From Podocnemis expansa (Eukaryota > Chordata > Testudines > Podocnemididae), in assembly GCA_007922195.1 (NCBI GenBank), contig ML681995.1, positions 13,385,879 through 13,449,878 on the forward strand: a DNA stretch of 64,000 nt, given 5' to 3'. Position numbers and translations under genes: made by a program. Each line of letters opens with the position of its first letter. Position 1 is the stretch's first letter. The notes beneath the pieces are model-generated. The model searched no databases and had not been told where the DNA came from. It saw only the letters and a program-made list of their open reading frames with translations. Below, piece by piece: positions 11,179 to 21,396 of this stretch.

Positions 11179-11226
11179 TTTTTTTTTTTTATAATATATA
11201 TATCTATATCTATCTATCTATATATC
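11179..11226. repeat. T-run and (TA)/(TATC)n microsatellite at the 3' flank of the R4-type LINE
   Basis: A run of about 14 T is followed by TA and TATC repeats. With the (TA)n tract at 6809-6830 it brackets the LINE and marks the target. Confidence 0.85.
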
Positions 11227-12178
11227 CCCGAGCAGATAAGCAGGTTGACACGCGCCCAAGGGGCAGTGTCCTCTGCCAGGGTACACATGACCTAACGGCA
11301 GGGAAGTTAGGGCGGGTCGTTATAAGCAACTCATTGAGGAGCTTTCATGCTCAGAGTGCAGCCTTCTGCCCAGCTATGCTGGAGGACTGATGCCGTGGAG
11401 GTGGATGCTCGTGTGGGAGGCCCAAGATATGGTATCCCACTGCTGTTCCCCTCCCATGGGAAAGCGACATTGGCACTGTCCCTGTAGGTTCCCTGATCTG
11501 GAAGGCTCCAAGTCAGGCACGCTAGATATCTGCTTTGTGAGTAAAAGGGGGGAAAGGGAGGGAAGATTTGGGGGTGGGGCGGCTCGCCACTGCTTCTAGT
11601 AGGGCTCCTAGGATAGGTGTTCTGATATAACTGAGGTTGCCTGCAAGGAAAAGGGGGCTGGTTACTCGTCGTGAGCAAATGAAGGCATTCCCCGCCCCCC
11701 CCCTCCCCAGCTGGGAATTGAAAGGGCCTACCTGATGGAGAGCATCAGGGTAACAGGGATGGTCTCGCTTCCGAGTAAACTCTGCAAATGCACATCTCGG
11801 AGCCTCTGCAGCAAAGCTGGGGCTACTATGAGACGTGCTCCTCGTCCCTGGCAAAGTTTGACGCGACAGCACAGGATTGGGGGATACCAGAGGAAGGAGG
11901 GAGGGAGAAGGGGGGGCGGATTCCCCATGAGTGCCCGAGATAGCTCCTGCGGAGAAGCTGCAGGTAGGATAGCCACTGCAGAGAAAGTGCAGGCAGGGAG
12001 TTCGTGCCTTGAGGAGGCCCATGCCGCCCGAAGGCAGGGGAAAAGACCCCCAGTAGGGGTGCTGTGGGCGCAGTAGTAAAAGAAGAGGGGTAGGGTCTCA
12101 GCCCTTGCAGTGGATAATAGCGGTGGAAGGGAGTTCTCTGTGACCCCACTTAGGGGAAAAGGGTAGAGCCTCAGATAC
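11227..12178 (-). mobile_element. DIRS-like element, region downstream of gag
   Basis: On the minus strand this follows the gag relic. No RT, RNase H or recombinase motif is recognised. Minus-strand frames are Pro/Ser/Leu-rich without a known domain. A splice-like pair is visible on the minus strand: CATCAG/GTAGGC near 11730 and CCTTGCAG/GC near 11642, which would remove about 90 bp. Whether this is functional cannot be told. Confidence 0.35.
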
Positions 12179-12963
12179 CTATGTGGGAGGGGTGGGCCCG
12201 GGAGGCAGCACGCCCAAGTAGTTGGCCTCTTCCCTGGGATCTCGAGCGGTACCCACCACTGATAATGTTTCTGGGGGGAACAAAGCATCCCTTTTGAAAG
12301 GCAGGTTGAGAACCGCCTGTTGTGCATTAGGGGGTGCCGTAGCCTCCCTAAGCCAGGCCACCTGGCGAATGGTTACTGCTGAGGCCATGGTGTGGGCAGC
12401 TGTGTTCACTGCATCATGGGCCGAAAGGAGGAGGTCATGAGAAATTATGTTACCCTCCTCTAGAAAGGCATCATATTCCTCCCTGGCCTCAGGTGGCAGC
12501 AAGCGTCAGAATTTCGCGACTGACTCCCACACGTCCAGCAAGTATCTGCTGGTAATGGCTTGGTTGTTTGCCACTCACAATTGGAAGGCTGCTGAGGAGC
12601 ATAACTTACGGCCCAAGAGGTCCAGTTCCCTGGAGGATGGAAGGGGGTTGCTGGGGGGTTCCCTGTGGCCCAGTGCCATCTGTACCACTTCCCTCGGGGA
12701 AACCAGCTAACCAGTGAGAGAAGGGAAATCCAATTCGGAAACCCAATATTTAACGCCCCCCCGTGTCCAAAACTGGGGCACTAGAACTTGGGCTCTGCCA
12801 CTGGGAACGGGCGAGGTCCCAGACACTTGGGTGGGGCGGGACTGTCAGGGGCTCTGTGGGGGCAAAGGCCGGCCTGAAGAGGGCATCAGGAGGGGGACCC
12901 AAGGGCTGCACCTCCATATCTAGATGGGCCATGGCCTGGTGCAACAGATCGAAGTGTGCTGAC
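12179..12963 (-). pseudogene. DIRS-type gag, C-terminal part
   Basis: Minus-strand frames contain the conserved DIRS gag pattern: LGRKLCSSAAFQL, then SRYLLDVWESVAKF, then LLPPEAREEYDAFLEEGN, then AAHTMASAVTIRQVAWLREA, then a LPF...LFPPET block. These match the usual order (LGRK, SRY, WL, LPF-x-LF). The part from 12179 to 12502 is open for 107 codons; the part above it has stops. The reading is cut at 12963 by the CR1 insertion and continues beyond 17564. Function in intact elements is a nucleocapsid-like structural protein. Confidence 0.65.
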
Positions 12964-12970
12964 AAATTTC

Positions 12971-13374
12971 TTTAAAAGCTTTAAAAGCCAGTGGCTGAGC
13001 AACCAGAGGGAGCTTGCGGACAGGGGACTGCAAACGGGAGTTTGCGAGGGAAGGAGTTGGTGCCAGGTGCGCCCTAGGTACGTGATTTGCTTGTGTCTTT
13101 TTCCCTACAGGAGATTTGCTGACTGTGTGTTTGTGTCTTTTTCTCTACAGGTGATTGCTGTTAGTTGTGGGACTGTGCTTATGTGATTGGGTGGGGGCTG
13201 TTTGCACCATTGTTCCCTGATCACCTTTAATCACCAGCTTCTAGCAGCCTTGTGATTGGTCTGCCCCTGTGTGACTAAGAAGGGGCAAGGGCTGACCTAG
13301 GCAGCGAAGGCTTTAAAAGCCAGTGGCTGAGTGACCAGAATGAGTTTGAGAGGGAAAGAGTTGGTGAGGCCACA
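12971..13374 (+). promoter_or_regulatory. CR1 5' UTR with duplicated promoter-like unit
   Basis: The block CTTTAAAAGCCAGTGGCTGAG occurs at about 12979 and again at about 13309, each followed by similar sequence. A shorter unit containing TGTGTCTTTTTC-CTACAGG is repeated at about 13094 and 13134. Tandem units in CR1 5' UTRs are thought to act as internal promoters. The TTTAAAA block is TATA-like. Confidence 0.55.
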
Positions 13375-14439
13375 ATGGTGAAGAGAAGCCGCACTGCTTG
13401 TACCAGCGCCCCTTCTGTTTCCTTTGCCTCTGTTTGTAGCCAGACAGACTGTTTGACCATGGATATCTCCACCCAGATCCTGGTGTGGATTTGCAAGGAC
13501 TGTGGTCTTCATTTTCCTGCCACTGATGATCAGGCTAGGGAGGTGAATCTATGTGACAGGTGCCTTCTGATGGCATTTTTCCGGAAACAGGCGGGAGAGT
13601 TACAGGAGGAGGTGTCACGACACAGGGGTATCTATGCCCTGGAAAAGTTCCTTGACAGTGTCCACGATGAGACCTGCAAGGAGGAGGTCCCTATCCCAGT
13701 GCCAAGGGCTACTGCCACAGCTCTGGAAACGGATGGGATGCCTATGGCAGAGGAAGGACACTGGCAGCTGGTCACCTCTGGCAGCAGACAGTGCTCCACG
13801 CCTGCTCACATCCCACCATCCATTGTGGTGAGGAACCATTATGTGGTGCTGGACACAATGAAGGAGGTAGAGGAGATGCCCTCCACCCCAGAGGCTGGGG
13901 AGATCACAGCCACCTCACCTAAGAGGAAACGTAGAGTTGTGGTGACTGGGGACTCACTCCTGAGAGGAATGGTGGCACCCATCTGTCGCCCTGACAAGGC
14001 CTCTAAAGAGGTATGCTGCCTGCCAGGTGCCCGTATCCGAGATGCAACAGAGGGATTGTCAAAAATCATCCGCCCCTCAGACTACTACCCTATGCTTCTT
14101 ATCCATGTGGGTACCAATGATACTGCGAGAGGTGATCCTCAGCAGATCAAAGGTGCCTTCAGGGCTCTGGGAGCAAGGATGAAGGAGTTTGGAGCACAGG
14201 TGGTGTTCTCCTTGATCCTTCCAGTCAAGCCTAGAGGCCTGAGGAGAGACAGATGCATCCTAGAGGTGAATGCCTGGCTGCGAAGATGGTGTGGTCAGGA
14301 GGGATTTGGCTTCCTTGACCATGGAGTCCTGTTTCAGGACAGAGGATTGATAGGCAGAGATGGCCTTCACCTGCCCAGGAAGAGGAAGCGAATATTTGGG
14401 CACAGACTGGCTGACCTAGTGAGGAGGCCTTTAATCTAG
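13375..14439 (+). CDS. CR1 ORF1 protein (zinc-finger and SGNH esterase), intact 354 aa
   Basis: ORF1 of CR1-type LINEs encodes an RNA-binding accessory protein with a lipid-esterase-like domain. Here the frame is uninterrupted from ATG 13375 to TAG 14437-14439. The N-terminal third has a paired C-x2-C motif (CKDC and CDRC, about residues 40-65), a PHD-like zinc finger. A Pro/Glu-rich linker and basic KRKRR follow. The SGNH esterase has block I GDSLLRG (Ser194), block III HVGTND (residues 244-249) and block V DGLHL (Asp329, His332), so all catalytic positions are present. The intact frame next to a broken ORF2 suggests a fairly young copy. It is a transposon gene, not a host gene. Confidence 0.85.
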   Translation: MVKRSRTACTSAPSVSFASVCSQTDCLTMDISTQILVWICKDCGLHFPATDDQAREVNLCDRCLLMAFFRKQAGELQEEVSRHRGIYALEKFLDSVHDETCKEEVPIPVPRATATALETDGMPMAEEGHWQLVTSGSRQCSTPAHIPPSIVVRNHYVVLDTMKEVEEMPSTPEAGEITATSPKRKRRVVVTGDSLLRGMVAPICRPDKASKEVCCLPGARIRDATEGLSKIIRPSDYYPMLLIHVGTNDTARGDPQQIKGAFRALGARMKEFGAQVVFSLILPVKPRGLRRDRCILEVNAWLRRWCGQEGFGFLDHGVLFQDRGLIGRDGLHLPRKRKRIFGHRLADLVRRPLI

Positions 14440-14650
14440 ATTCAATGGGGGAAGGAGACCAAAGCCCACAGATAAGTGACAATGTGGGTGATCTGGGGGA
14501 AGGGATGGAACTTGGGGGGTGCTGGGGTTGTAGCACCAGGAATAAAAGAGAAGGTAGTTGGAACGGGGGGGGGGGATCAAATAAATCTCTTAAGTGTTCT
14601 ACTGAAGCCCCAATATGTGAGGAGAGTGGGGGAGAGAACTCCAAGAAAAA

Positions 14651-15463
14651 ATGCAAGGAGGTATATGTAATAGAATTGAAAATCAAAATGACAAAGTAGG
14701 GCAATTGGCTGGGTATCTTAGGTGCCTATACACTAATGCAAGGAGCCTGGGAAATAAGCAAGAAGAATTGGTAGTACTAGCACAGACAAGGAACTATGAT
14801 ATCATAGGAATAACGGAGATGTGGTGGGATAGTCTGCACGACTGGAGCTCTGCTATGGATGGGTATAAACTGTTCAGGAAAGACAGGCAGGGAAGAAGAG
14901 GGGGAGGAGTAGCACTATATGTAAAAGAGCTCTATGACTGCTCAGAGCTCCATTATGGAAGTGGAAGCCTGCCAGTAGAAAGTCTGTGGGTTACACTGAG
15001 AGGGGAACGCAGCAAGGGGGATGTTGTGGTGGGTGTCTGCTATAGACCACCAGACCAGAAGCAGGAGGTGGATGAGGTGTTCTATGGACAACTAGTGGAA
15101 GCTTCTAGATCACAAGCCCTGGTGCTGATGGGGGACTTCAGTTACCCTGACATCTGCTGGGATGCCAATACAGCAGTGCATGGGCAATCCAGGAAATTTT
15201 TAGAGAGTGTTGGGGACAACTTTCTAGTACAAATGCTGGAGGAACCAACTAGGGGCCTTGCACCTCTCGACCTGCTGCTCACAAACAGGGAAGAATTGAT
15301 CAGGGAGGTAGAGGTAAATGGCAAGCTAGGCAGTAGTGACCATGACATGGCTGAGTTCAGGATCCTGATTAAAGGAAAGAAGCAAAACAAAAACCCTGGA
15401 CTTCAAAAAAGCAGATTTTGGCTCCCTCAGGGAACTGATGGGCAGGATCCCTTGGGACGCTAA
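14651..15463 (+). pseudogene. CR1 ORF2, APE-type endonuclease domain
   Basis: The open frame covers the apurinic-like endonuclease that nicks target DNA. Motifs in order are YTNARSLGNKQEEL, ITEMWWD, GGVALYVK, GVCYRPP, LMGDFSYPDICW and SSDHDM near the end. The usual GDFN is GDFS here, changing a conserved Asn. The frame is lost near 15455 and coding continues in another frame from about 15438. The true start may lie upstream of 14651, since ORF2 often starts soon after ORF1; this start is simply the first available. Confidence 0.75.
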
Positions 15464-17476
15464 TCTGAAGGGGAAAGGAGTCCAAGAGAGTTGGTTATAT
15501 TTTAAAGAAACCCTGCTAAGGGCACAGGAAGTTGCCATTCCAATTAGGAGAAAGAACAAACATGTGAGGCAGCCAGAATGGCTTAGCCGAGAACTCTGCT
15601 CTGAGCTTAAACACAAAAAGGAAGCTTACAGGAAGTGGAAGCTTGGTCAGATGACCAAGGAGGCATATAAAGATATTGCTAGGGACTGCAGGGATAAAAT
15701 CAGAAAGGCCAAAGGAAAAATGGAGTTGCAGCTAGCGAGGGATGTAAAGGATAACAAAAAGGGGTTCTACAAGTGTGTTAATAACACAAAGAGGATCAGG
15801 GATGGTGTAGGTCCCTTGCTGAATGGGGCAGGCATCCTCGTGATGAAGGACGAGGGAAAAGCTGAAGTGCTCAATGCTTTTTTTTGCTTCAGTTTTCATA
15901 GGCAGGGTCAGCTCCCAGCGCACTACCATGGGTATGGCAGATTGGAGAGAAGAAGAGAGGCCCTTGGTAATGGAAGGTTGGGTTAGGGACTGCTTAAAGA
16001 AGCTGGATGTACACAAGTCCATGGGGCTGGACGAACTGCATCCAAGGGTGCTAAGGGAATTGGCCGATGAGATAGCAGCACTGCTGGCCATTATCTTTTA
16101 AAACTCATGGAGAGCCCTATTATTTGATTTGAAGAGATTGGAAAAAAGCAAACGTAGTGACTATTTTCAAGAAAGGGAAAAAGGAGGATCGGGGGAATTG
16201 CAGACCAGTCAGCCTCACCTCTATCCCTGGAAAAATTATGGAGCAGATTCTCAAAGAATCCATCCTCAAACACTTTATTGGAAAATAAAATGATCAGGAA
16301 CAGTCAGCATGGATTTACCAAGAGTAAATCATGCCTGACCAATCTTATTTCCTTCTATGATCAGATGACTGGTTTTCTGGATGCAGGAAGAACAGTTGAT
16401 GTGATATATCTTGATTTTTAGCAAGGCTTTTGATACAGTTTCCCATAGCATTCTCATTGGCAAATTAAGGAAGTATGGATTGGATAGGAGGACTATAAGG
16501 TGGACAGAAAACTGGCTAGGTCAATGGTCTCAGTGTGTAGGAATCAATGGTTCCATGTCTAGTTGGCAACCAATAATGAGTGGTGTGCCCCAGGGGTCGG
16601 TCCTGGGGCCGGTTCTGTTCAAGATTTTCATCATTGATCTAGATGATGGAATAGACTGCATTCTCAGTAAGTTTGCAGATGACACCAAGCTGGGGGGAAC
16701 AGTAGACACGTTGGAGGGCAAGGACAGGATTCAGGGAGACCTAGATAAATTGGAACAGTGGGCCAATAGAAATCTTATGAGGTTCAATAAGGACAAGTGT
16801 AAAATCCTGCACTTGGGACGGAAAAACCCCATGCACTGCTACAGGTTGGGGAACATTCAGCTAAGTAGCAGCACTGTAGAAAAGGACCTGGGGGTCATGG
16901 TGGATGGGAAGCTAGATATAAGTCAGCAGTGTGCTCTTGTGGCCAAAAAGGCCAATGGCATACTGGGCTGCATCAAAAGAAGTGTTAACAGCAGATCAAG
17001 AGGTGTGATCATTCCCCTCTATTCTGCACTGGTGAGGCCACATCTAGAATACTGTGTTCAGTTTTGGGCTCCCCACTACAAAAAGGACAGGGACATGCTA
17101 GAGAGAGTCCAGTGGAGGGCAACTAAAATTATTAAAGGGCTGGAGCACAAGCCCTACGAGGAAAGACTGAAAGCATTAGGCTTATTTAGCTTGCAGAAGA
17201 GAAGATTGAGGGGGGATTTGATAGCAACCTTCAACTACTTGAAGGGATGCTCCAAGGAAGATGGAGCTCGACTGTTCTCGGTAGTAAGAGAGGACAGAAC
17301 GAGGAGCAATGGTCTCAAGTTGTGGTTAGGGAGGTCGAGGCTGGATATTAGAAAAAACTTTTTACTAGGAGAGTGGTGAAGCATTGGAATGAGCTTCCAA
17401 GGGAGGTGGTGAAATCTCCATCTTTGGAGGTGTTTAAGGCCCGGCTGGACAAAACCATGACTGGGATGGTTTAGTG
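15438..17476 (+). pseudogene. CR1 ORF2, reverse transcriptase domain (frame-shifted)
   Basis: This is the RT part of CR1 ORF2 in pieces. It covers 15438-15890, a shift in a T-run near 15890, and 15874-16101, which contains LDELHPRVLRELADEIA. A degenerate stretch with stops from 16102 to 16410 includes the RPVSLTSIPGKIMEQIL block. The piece from 16411 to 17379 carries [25 protein letters not shown] and the catalytic FADDTKL. A last shift near 17378 precedes the C-terminal HWN-LPREVV block, ending at TAG near 17475. At least four lesions make it non-functional, although the catalytic Asp pair is intact. Confidence 0.8.
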
Positions 17477-17564
17477 GGAGTGGTCCTGCCTCTGGCAGGG
17501 GGTTGGACTAGATGACCTATGAGGTCCCTTCCAATCCTATGATTCTATGATTCTATGAAATTTC

Positions 17565-18161
17565 CTGCATTGGACTCTGGTGCCGGGGAGAGGGCGATAC
17601 TGGGAGCTCGCTGAGGTGGAGAGGGAGTCTCCCGAGGGGAGCATTCTTCTGGCCGCTAGCGAAATGGCAACGGAGACGAAGTGCGGTGCCGGGGCCGCTT
17701 AGAGCCCCTTGAAGGTCCTTCCTCTGGACTGGAGGCAGGAGGAAGGGACCGCGACTCCTGGGATGGTACTGGCAATGGCAGGGTGATGTGCTGTTGCAGG
17801 GATGGCTCTACTGCACCGGCCCCCAGTGGAGTGGAAGACGGGGGTGGCGAAGGTGAACGCCCCCGGTAGACCCAGGCCTCGGATATGAAGGCTGGTTTGC
17901 CCCTTCTGGTTGGGAGCGGGGCAAGAAGTGTGGGGAGCCAGAGGAGGGCTTGCGCAGCCTCCACCGCTTCCAGGGTGGATGGCATAAGGAGCGACTCCAT
18001 GCGGCTCCATGGTAAGTCCTCACCTGGGGAAGGGGGACTGCCTGGGTGGGTAAGCTCCTGTTCCTGTGGCACCGGGATCTGTGGTGCTGAGGTGAATACG
18101 GCCAGCATGGAGGCCAGCTCGGTACTGGCATTACTGGGCTGCACGAAGGCGACCTCGAGTG
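17565..18161 (-). pseudogene. DIRS-type gag, middle part
   Basis: This continues the minus-strand gag across the CR1 insertion. An open frame of 162 codons (17656-18144) is rich in Pro and Ser and has SKRPRHRTSSPLPF near its end, like the flexible spacer of DIRS gag proteins. It is bounded by the hAT insertion above 18161 and the CR1 below 17565. There is little direct homology evidence, so the call rests on position between two better-supported gag parts. Confidence 0.5.
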
Positions 18162-18169
18162 GTGCCGAG

Positions 18170-18725
18170 CAGTGTTCCCTCTAAGCTGCGCCAGCGCGCT
18201 GTGGCGCAGCCCGCCACAGCCGCCAGCGCAGCGGAAGCTGCCGGCAGCGCACTGCCGGCAGCCGGAGTCCCTGCAGAGAACTCCTCTGGGGCTGGGAGTT
18301 TTGAAAACTCCCGCCCAGAGGAGCTCCAACGGAGCATGCCCAGAAAATCTGGGCATGCTCCGTAGAGCTCCTCTAGCCCGGGAGTGGCTCCCGTCCAGCC
18401 CCAAGGTAAGTGGGGGGGGCCCGAGTGGGGGGGCGAGCGGGAGGGGGGCTGTCAGGAGCAGTGGGGGCTGTCGGGAGGGGGGCGAGCAGGAGGGGGGCTT
18501 GTCAGGAGGGGGGGCGAGCACGAGGGGGGCCTGTCAGGAGGGCGGGTGAGCGGGGGGGGCGAGCGGGGGCGGGCAGGCTGCCAGGAGCGGGCGGGCTGAG
18601 CGGGAGCAGCGGGGGCGGGGCTGTCAGGAGCGGGGGGGGGGGCTGCGCAGCGGCCCCCGGGGGGGGGGGAGCGCAGCGAGCAACCGTAGTTGCTCAGCTG
18701 CCCTCTCCCCTTAGAGGGAACATTG
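18170..18725. mobile_element. Non-autonomous hAT element, G-rich
   Basis: The 556-bp insert has 16-bp terminal inverted repeats, CAGTGTTCCCTCTAAG and CTTAGAGGGAACATTG (15 of 16 matched). A perfect 8-bp duplication, GTGCCGAG, lies at 18162-18169 and 18726-18733; 8 bp is the hAT signature. The interior has a GC-rich 5' part with internal self-complementarity and, at 18407-18672, a G-rich minisatellite of units such as GGGGGGCGAGC, with strong G-quadruplex potential. It encodes nothing. Confidence 0.9.
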
Positions 18726-18733
18726 GTGCCGAG

Positions 18734-19181
18734 GTGCTGGGGCACTGGGTCAGTGCCGTGGCGGCGCTGGAGATGATAGTGAGCGGCGCTGGGGCGATCT
18801 GGGTACCAGTGGTACCGGGCTGCCCGAAGGCGATCTTGAGCGGTGCTGAGGTGCTGGGGCACCGGGTTGGTGCTAGGGTTGGTACTGAGGTTGTGCGTCG
18901 TCATTGGCTACCAGCAGTGCAGTGCCACACCGGCTCCGGTGCCAAGCTGGGTCTCAGTGCCGGGCGGGAACCCGAAGCCTGGGGTGAAGGGTGCAAGCCT
19001 CCTCAGAGGCTCGGGCACAGCACCGTTGTTCCTTCTCCTTGATGGTTCGTGGTTTGAAGGAGAGACAGATGGAACAGGCTGAGACCATGTGGTCTTTGCT
19101 CAGGCACCTGAGGCACTTCCCATGGGGGTCGTCCCTGGGGAAGGCCTTGCCGCACTGGGCGCAGAGTTTAAACCCTAGCAT
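18734..19181 (-). pseudogene. DIRS-type gag, N-terminal part with C-x2-C zinc motifs
   Basis: A minus-strand frame starting at ATG 19181 reads a Cys-rich block: LCAQCGK, then DPHGKCLRCL, then ACSICLSFKPRTIKEKEQR. Three C-x2-C pairs followed by a basic stretch are characteristic of DIRS-family gag proteins of vertebrates. The frame stops at about 18954 and residual Ser/Arg/Pro-rich gag-like coding goes on to the hAT insertion. Upstream on the minus strand the same open frame enters the inverted terminal sequence, so the ATG at 19181 is preferred over the one at 19571. Confidence 0.65.
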
Positions 19182-19334
19182 GATCGGAGGATGTTCCAGT
19201 CCGATGGTGGGAGGCTTTCGTGGTGGAATTATCTCCACGAAGAGATGTTCCCAGTTGGGCAAAAAGCTCGTAGACAAGAGGCAGGCTGCTTGCAATTCGC
19301 AAGGAGTGGACATTTCAGATCCGACGCGCAGGGC

Positions 19335-19531
19335 GGAAGAAATGAAACTGAGGAGGGGTCGGGAGGCGGCCATATATATAGCCACAGTGTGGTGCGAGGG
19401 GTGGAGGCCACGTACTCTCTCCTGACAGGCTAGAACAAAAGTTTTCCAACCAATCCGGTGCTCCAGCATGGAGACAGCCATTACTGAATGCATCCGAGCA
19501 GTGCTCAAAGAAGGATTGTTGTGTTCCCTGA
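19335..19531 (-). repeat. DIRS-type inverted terminal sequence, right copy
   Basis: In reverse complement this matches the left copy at about 5113-5284. Shared landmarks are TGCTCGGATGCATTCAGTAA, TTGGAAAACTTTTGTTCTAG, CCTGTCAGGAGAG and CGACCCCTCCTCAGTT. The pair brackets the gag relic and the nested insertions. The outermost CGGTGGGTTACTC block of the left copy is absent here. Confidence 0.65.
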
Positions 19532-21261
19532 AAGGGGAAGGGTGTTTGGCTACAGGGCTAACCCCTAACAAGCCACACTACTGGCTCAGCAGGGGGAAAC
19601 TGCAGAACATCACAGAGGCAGAAGGAAAACTGAGGTGCAGATTTGTGAGCAGGTGTTTGGGAGAGTTAAGACTTTTATTGCAAATATTAATAAGCATTCA
19701 TCCTTGCTCTCAAAAGTGATGCTGATGGAGCAGCAGTCTGATGTATACCATCTGTCTTGCAAGCAAACATGAGATTTTGCTTAATGTACTTCATTAATTT
19801 TTGACCATACTGGAATTTTAAATTTTACAGTATTTGTTAAGATTCAACTACTGTTTTCCTTAGGGTATCTCCTCTGAGGTCAATGTTACAGATGTACATT
19901 TGTTGAAGAGGCAATTCAAGTAATCTCTCTGTAGTTCTGACTCAGAAACACACGTAGTAGAGAGAAACAGCGATGTGCACTGGTGTAATCAGAATCAATT
20001 CCCACAGAGTTCAATGTGGCATAATCCTCCTTACTCCACAACCGAATTTTGTTCCAAATTCAGCCTCAGTTTAAGTTGTATGTCTACTGTAAAGAGATTT
20101 ACCTCCCACACGTTCAGAAGACTCCCATCTAATATATCTCTATCTTCTTTAATTTCAGTCATCCTGTAGGAATCAAGCTGTTTTGTTGGCTTTTGGTACT
20201 CATTTATTCAGCACAGTGTGTTCTCCACCCTACACAAAACACAAGCATCAAGACAGAGATCAAATACCTTAAGATACTTTGGTGAAAAGCAAAAAATGGG
20301 AGTTGGAGGGAATTATTGTGGTGGCTGTGCAGATGCAGGAAATCTGCAAATCTTCCTCCAGTGGACTCCTGGTGGCACGGATTGCCAAATGACCTGTCAC
20401 TAACAGGTAACCTCACACAAGCATAATTAATGTCAGTGTATAGAATGAATGGAGAATATTGCATATACAGACTATGTAACTATTTATGCCCTAGTTACAT
20501 TTTTATGAAGCATGTAAAAATGACATTTTAAGCAATATAACCATTTGGTTTTGAGGCAGATCTGTATGAATTTAGACAATACAACTATGGCAAAATTAGG
20601 CAGTTTTACTTCTGGTTCCTTAGCCTCATCAGAAGTGTCTAAGGATTGATACTTATGTCCCAATCTTTTTGTCACTGGAGTGGTGGATGAGATGGACAGA
20701 AAAAAGCTTAATGCTTGGAACCCATGCTGAGTGTGGGGTGGCATTTGGATGGTTGTTTTTAACTTGTTAATGGATTGAAATGCAGCACTGAAGCCCTCCA
20801 GTGGAAGTAATGGAGGAGAGTGCCATATTTGTAGTCACTTAGAATAGACTACCATGAGAGAAGTAATTCAAGTACACACAACTTAACTCTTCTGAAAGTG
20901 CATCGACTCTTTAAAACTATAAGCACATTAGGAAAGGCTGCTAAAAGAAAAAACACACTCTACCTTCTGGTTTTTTGCTTGTGAGGAAAGAGCGGGGATG
21001 ATGTAGTGGGAATGTAAATAAACATTTGCAATAGTATGGGTAGGCAAGAAATTTTGTTACACAAGGCAGAGAATTCCCCTCTTCTTCTAAACACAATGGT
21101 CACATGATATTTATTGAAGGAATTGCACGAGGTTTCTTTTTTCCTCTCTAAAGTGTTTGCAGGATTCAGGATCCCTGGTTGAAGCAAAAGCTGCTTAAGG
21201 AATTTAGTGTTTATCCGAGTAGAGTTCTCAAGTCCCCCTCCACCTTCCCTGCTCATATCAA
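19532..21261. other. Intergenic, nothing recognised
   Basis: No supported gene, RNA or transposon. Several short frames have no family motif. Confidence 0.4.
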
Positions 21262-21396
21262 TTCCTAATCCCCCTGCACCCATCAGATGCTTCCCCACAC
21301 CTATACAGGTTACTAATCTCTACTGACCTGCTTATACATGCCCCTAATTCCCCTAGACACCCTCTCATGCCCATACAGTTTCCTAATTCACTAGGC

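Larger units (their letters stand above)
6831..11180 (+). mobile_element. R4/Dong-type non-LTR retrotransposon, near full length, degenerate
   Basis: This is a single-frame LINE with a central reverse transcriptase and a C-terminal restriction-like endonuclease, the arrangement of the R2/R4 superfamily rather than of APE-type LINEs. A short leader (6831-6970) contains a tRNA-like T-arm. The reading frame starts at ATG 6971 and ends at TAG 11122-11124. A 3' UTR of about 55 bp precedes a T-run and a TA/TATC microsatellite. The frame is broken by a solo LTR (7544-8481), a shift near 8555, stops at about 8744, 9332 and 9737, and a shift near 10785. R4/Dong relatives are known for specific or simple-repeat targets, which fits the TA-rich flanks. 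Confidence 0.8.
12971..17557 (+). mobile_element. CR1 LINE, near full length
   Basis: The copy has a 5' UTR, ORF1, ORF2 and the diagnostic CR1 3' end, where ATTCTATG is repeated (17542-17557) after a GGACTAGATGACC-type tail. The 7-bp repeat AAATTTC occurs at 12964-12970 and 17558-17564, supporting both ends; CR1 often lacks clear duplications, so this is a helpful case. ORF1 is intact, ORF2 has several frame shifts. It sits in the DIRS-like gag in the opposite orientation. Confidence 0.88.

Noticed and set aside
13297..14704. Minus-strand frames overlapping CR1 ORF1
   Set aside because: They are shadows of the intact + strand ORF1 and the start of ORF2.
18410..19042. Plus-strand Gly/Arg-rich frame of 210 codons
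   Set aside because: It crosses the edge of the hAT element at 18725 and runs antisense to the gag relic; the Gly run comes from the G-rich minisatellite.
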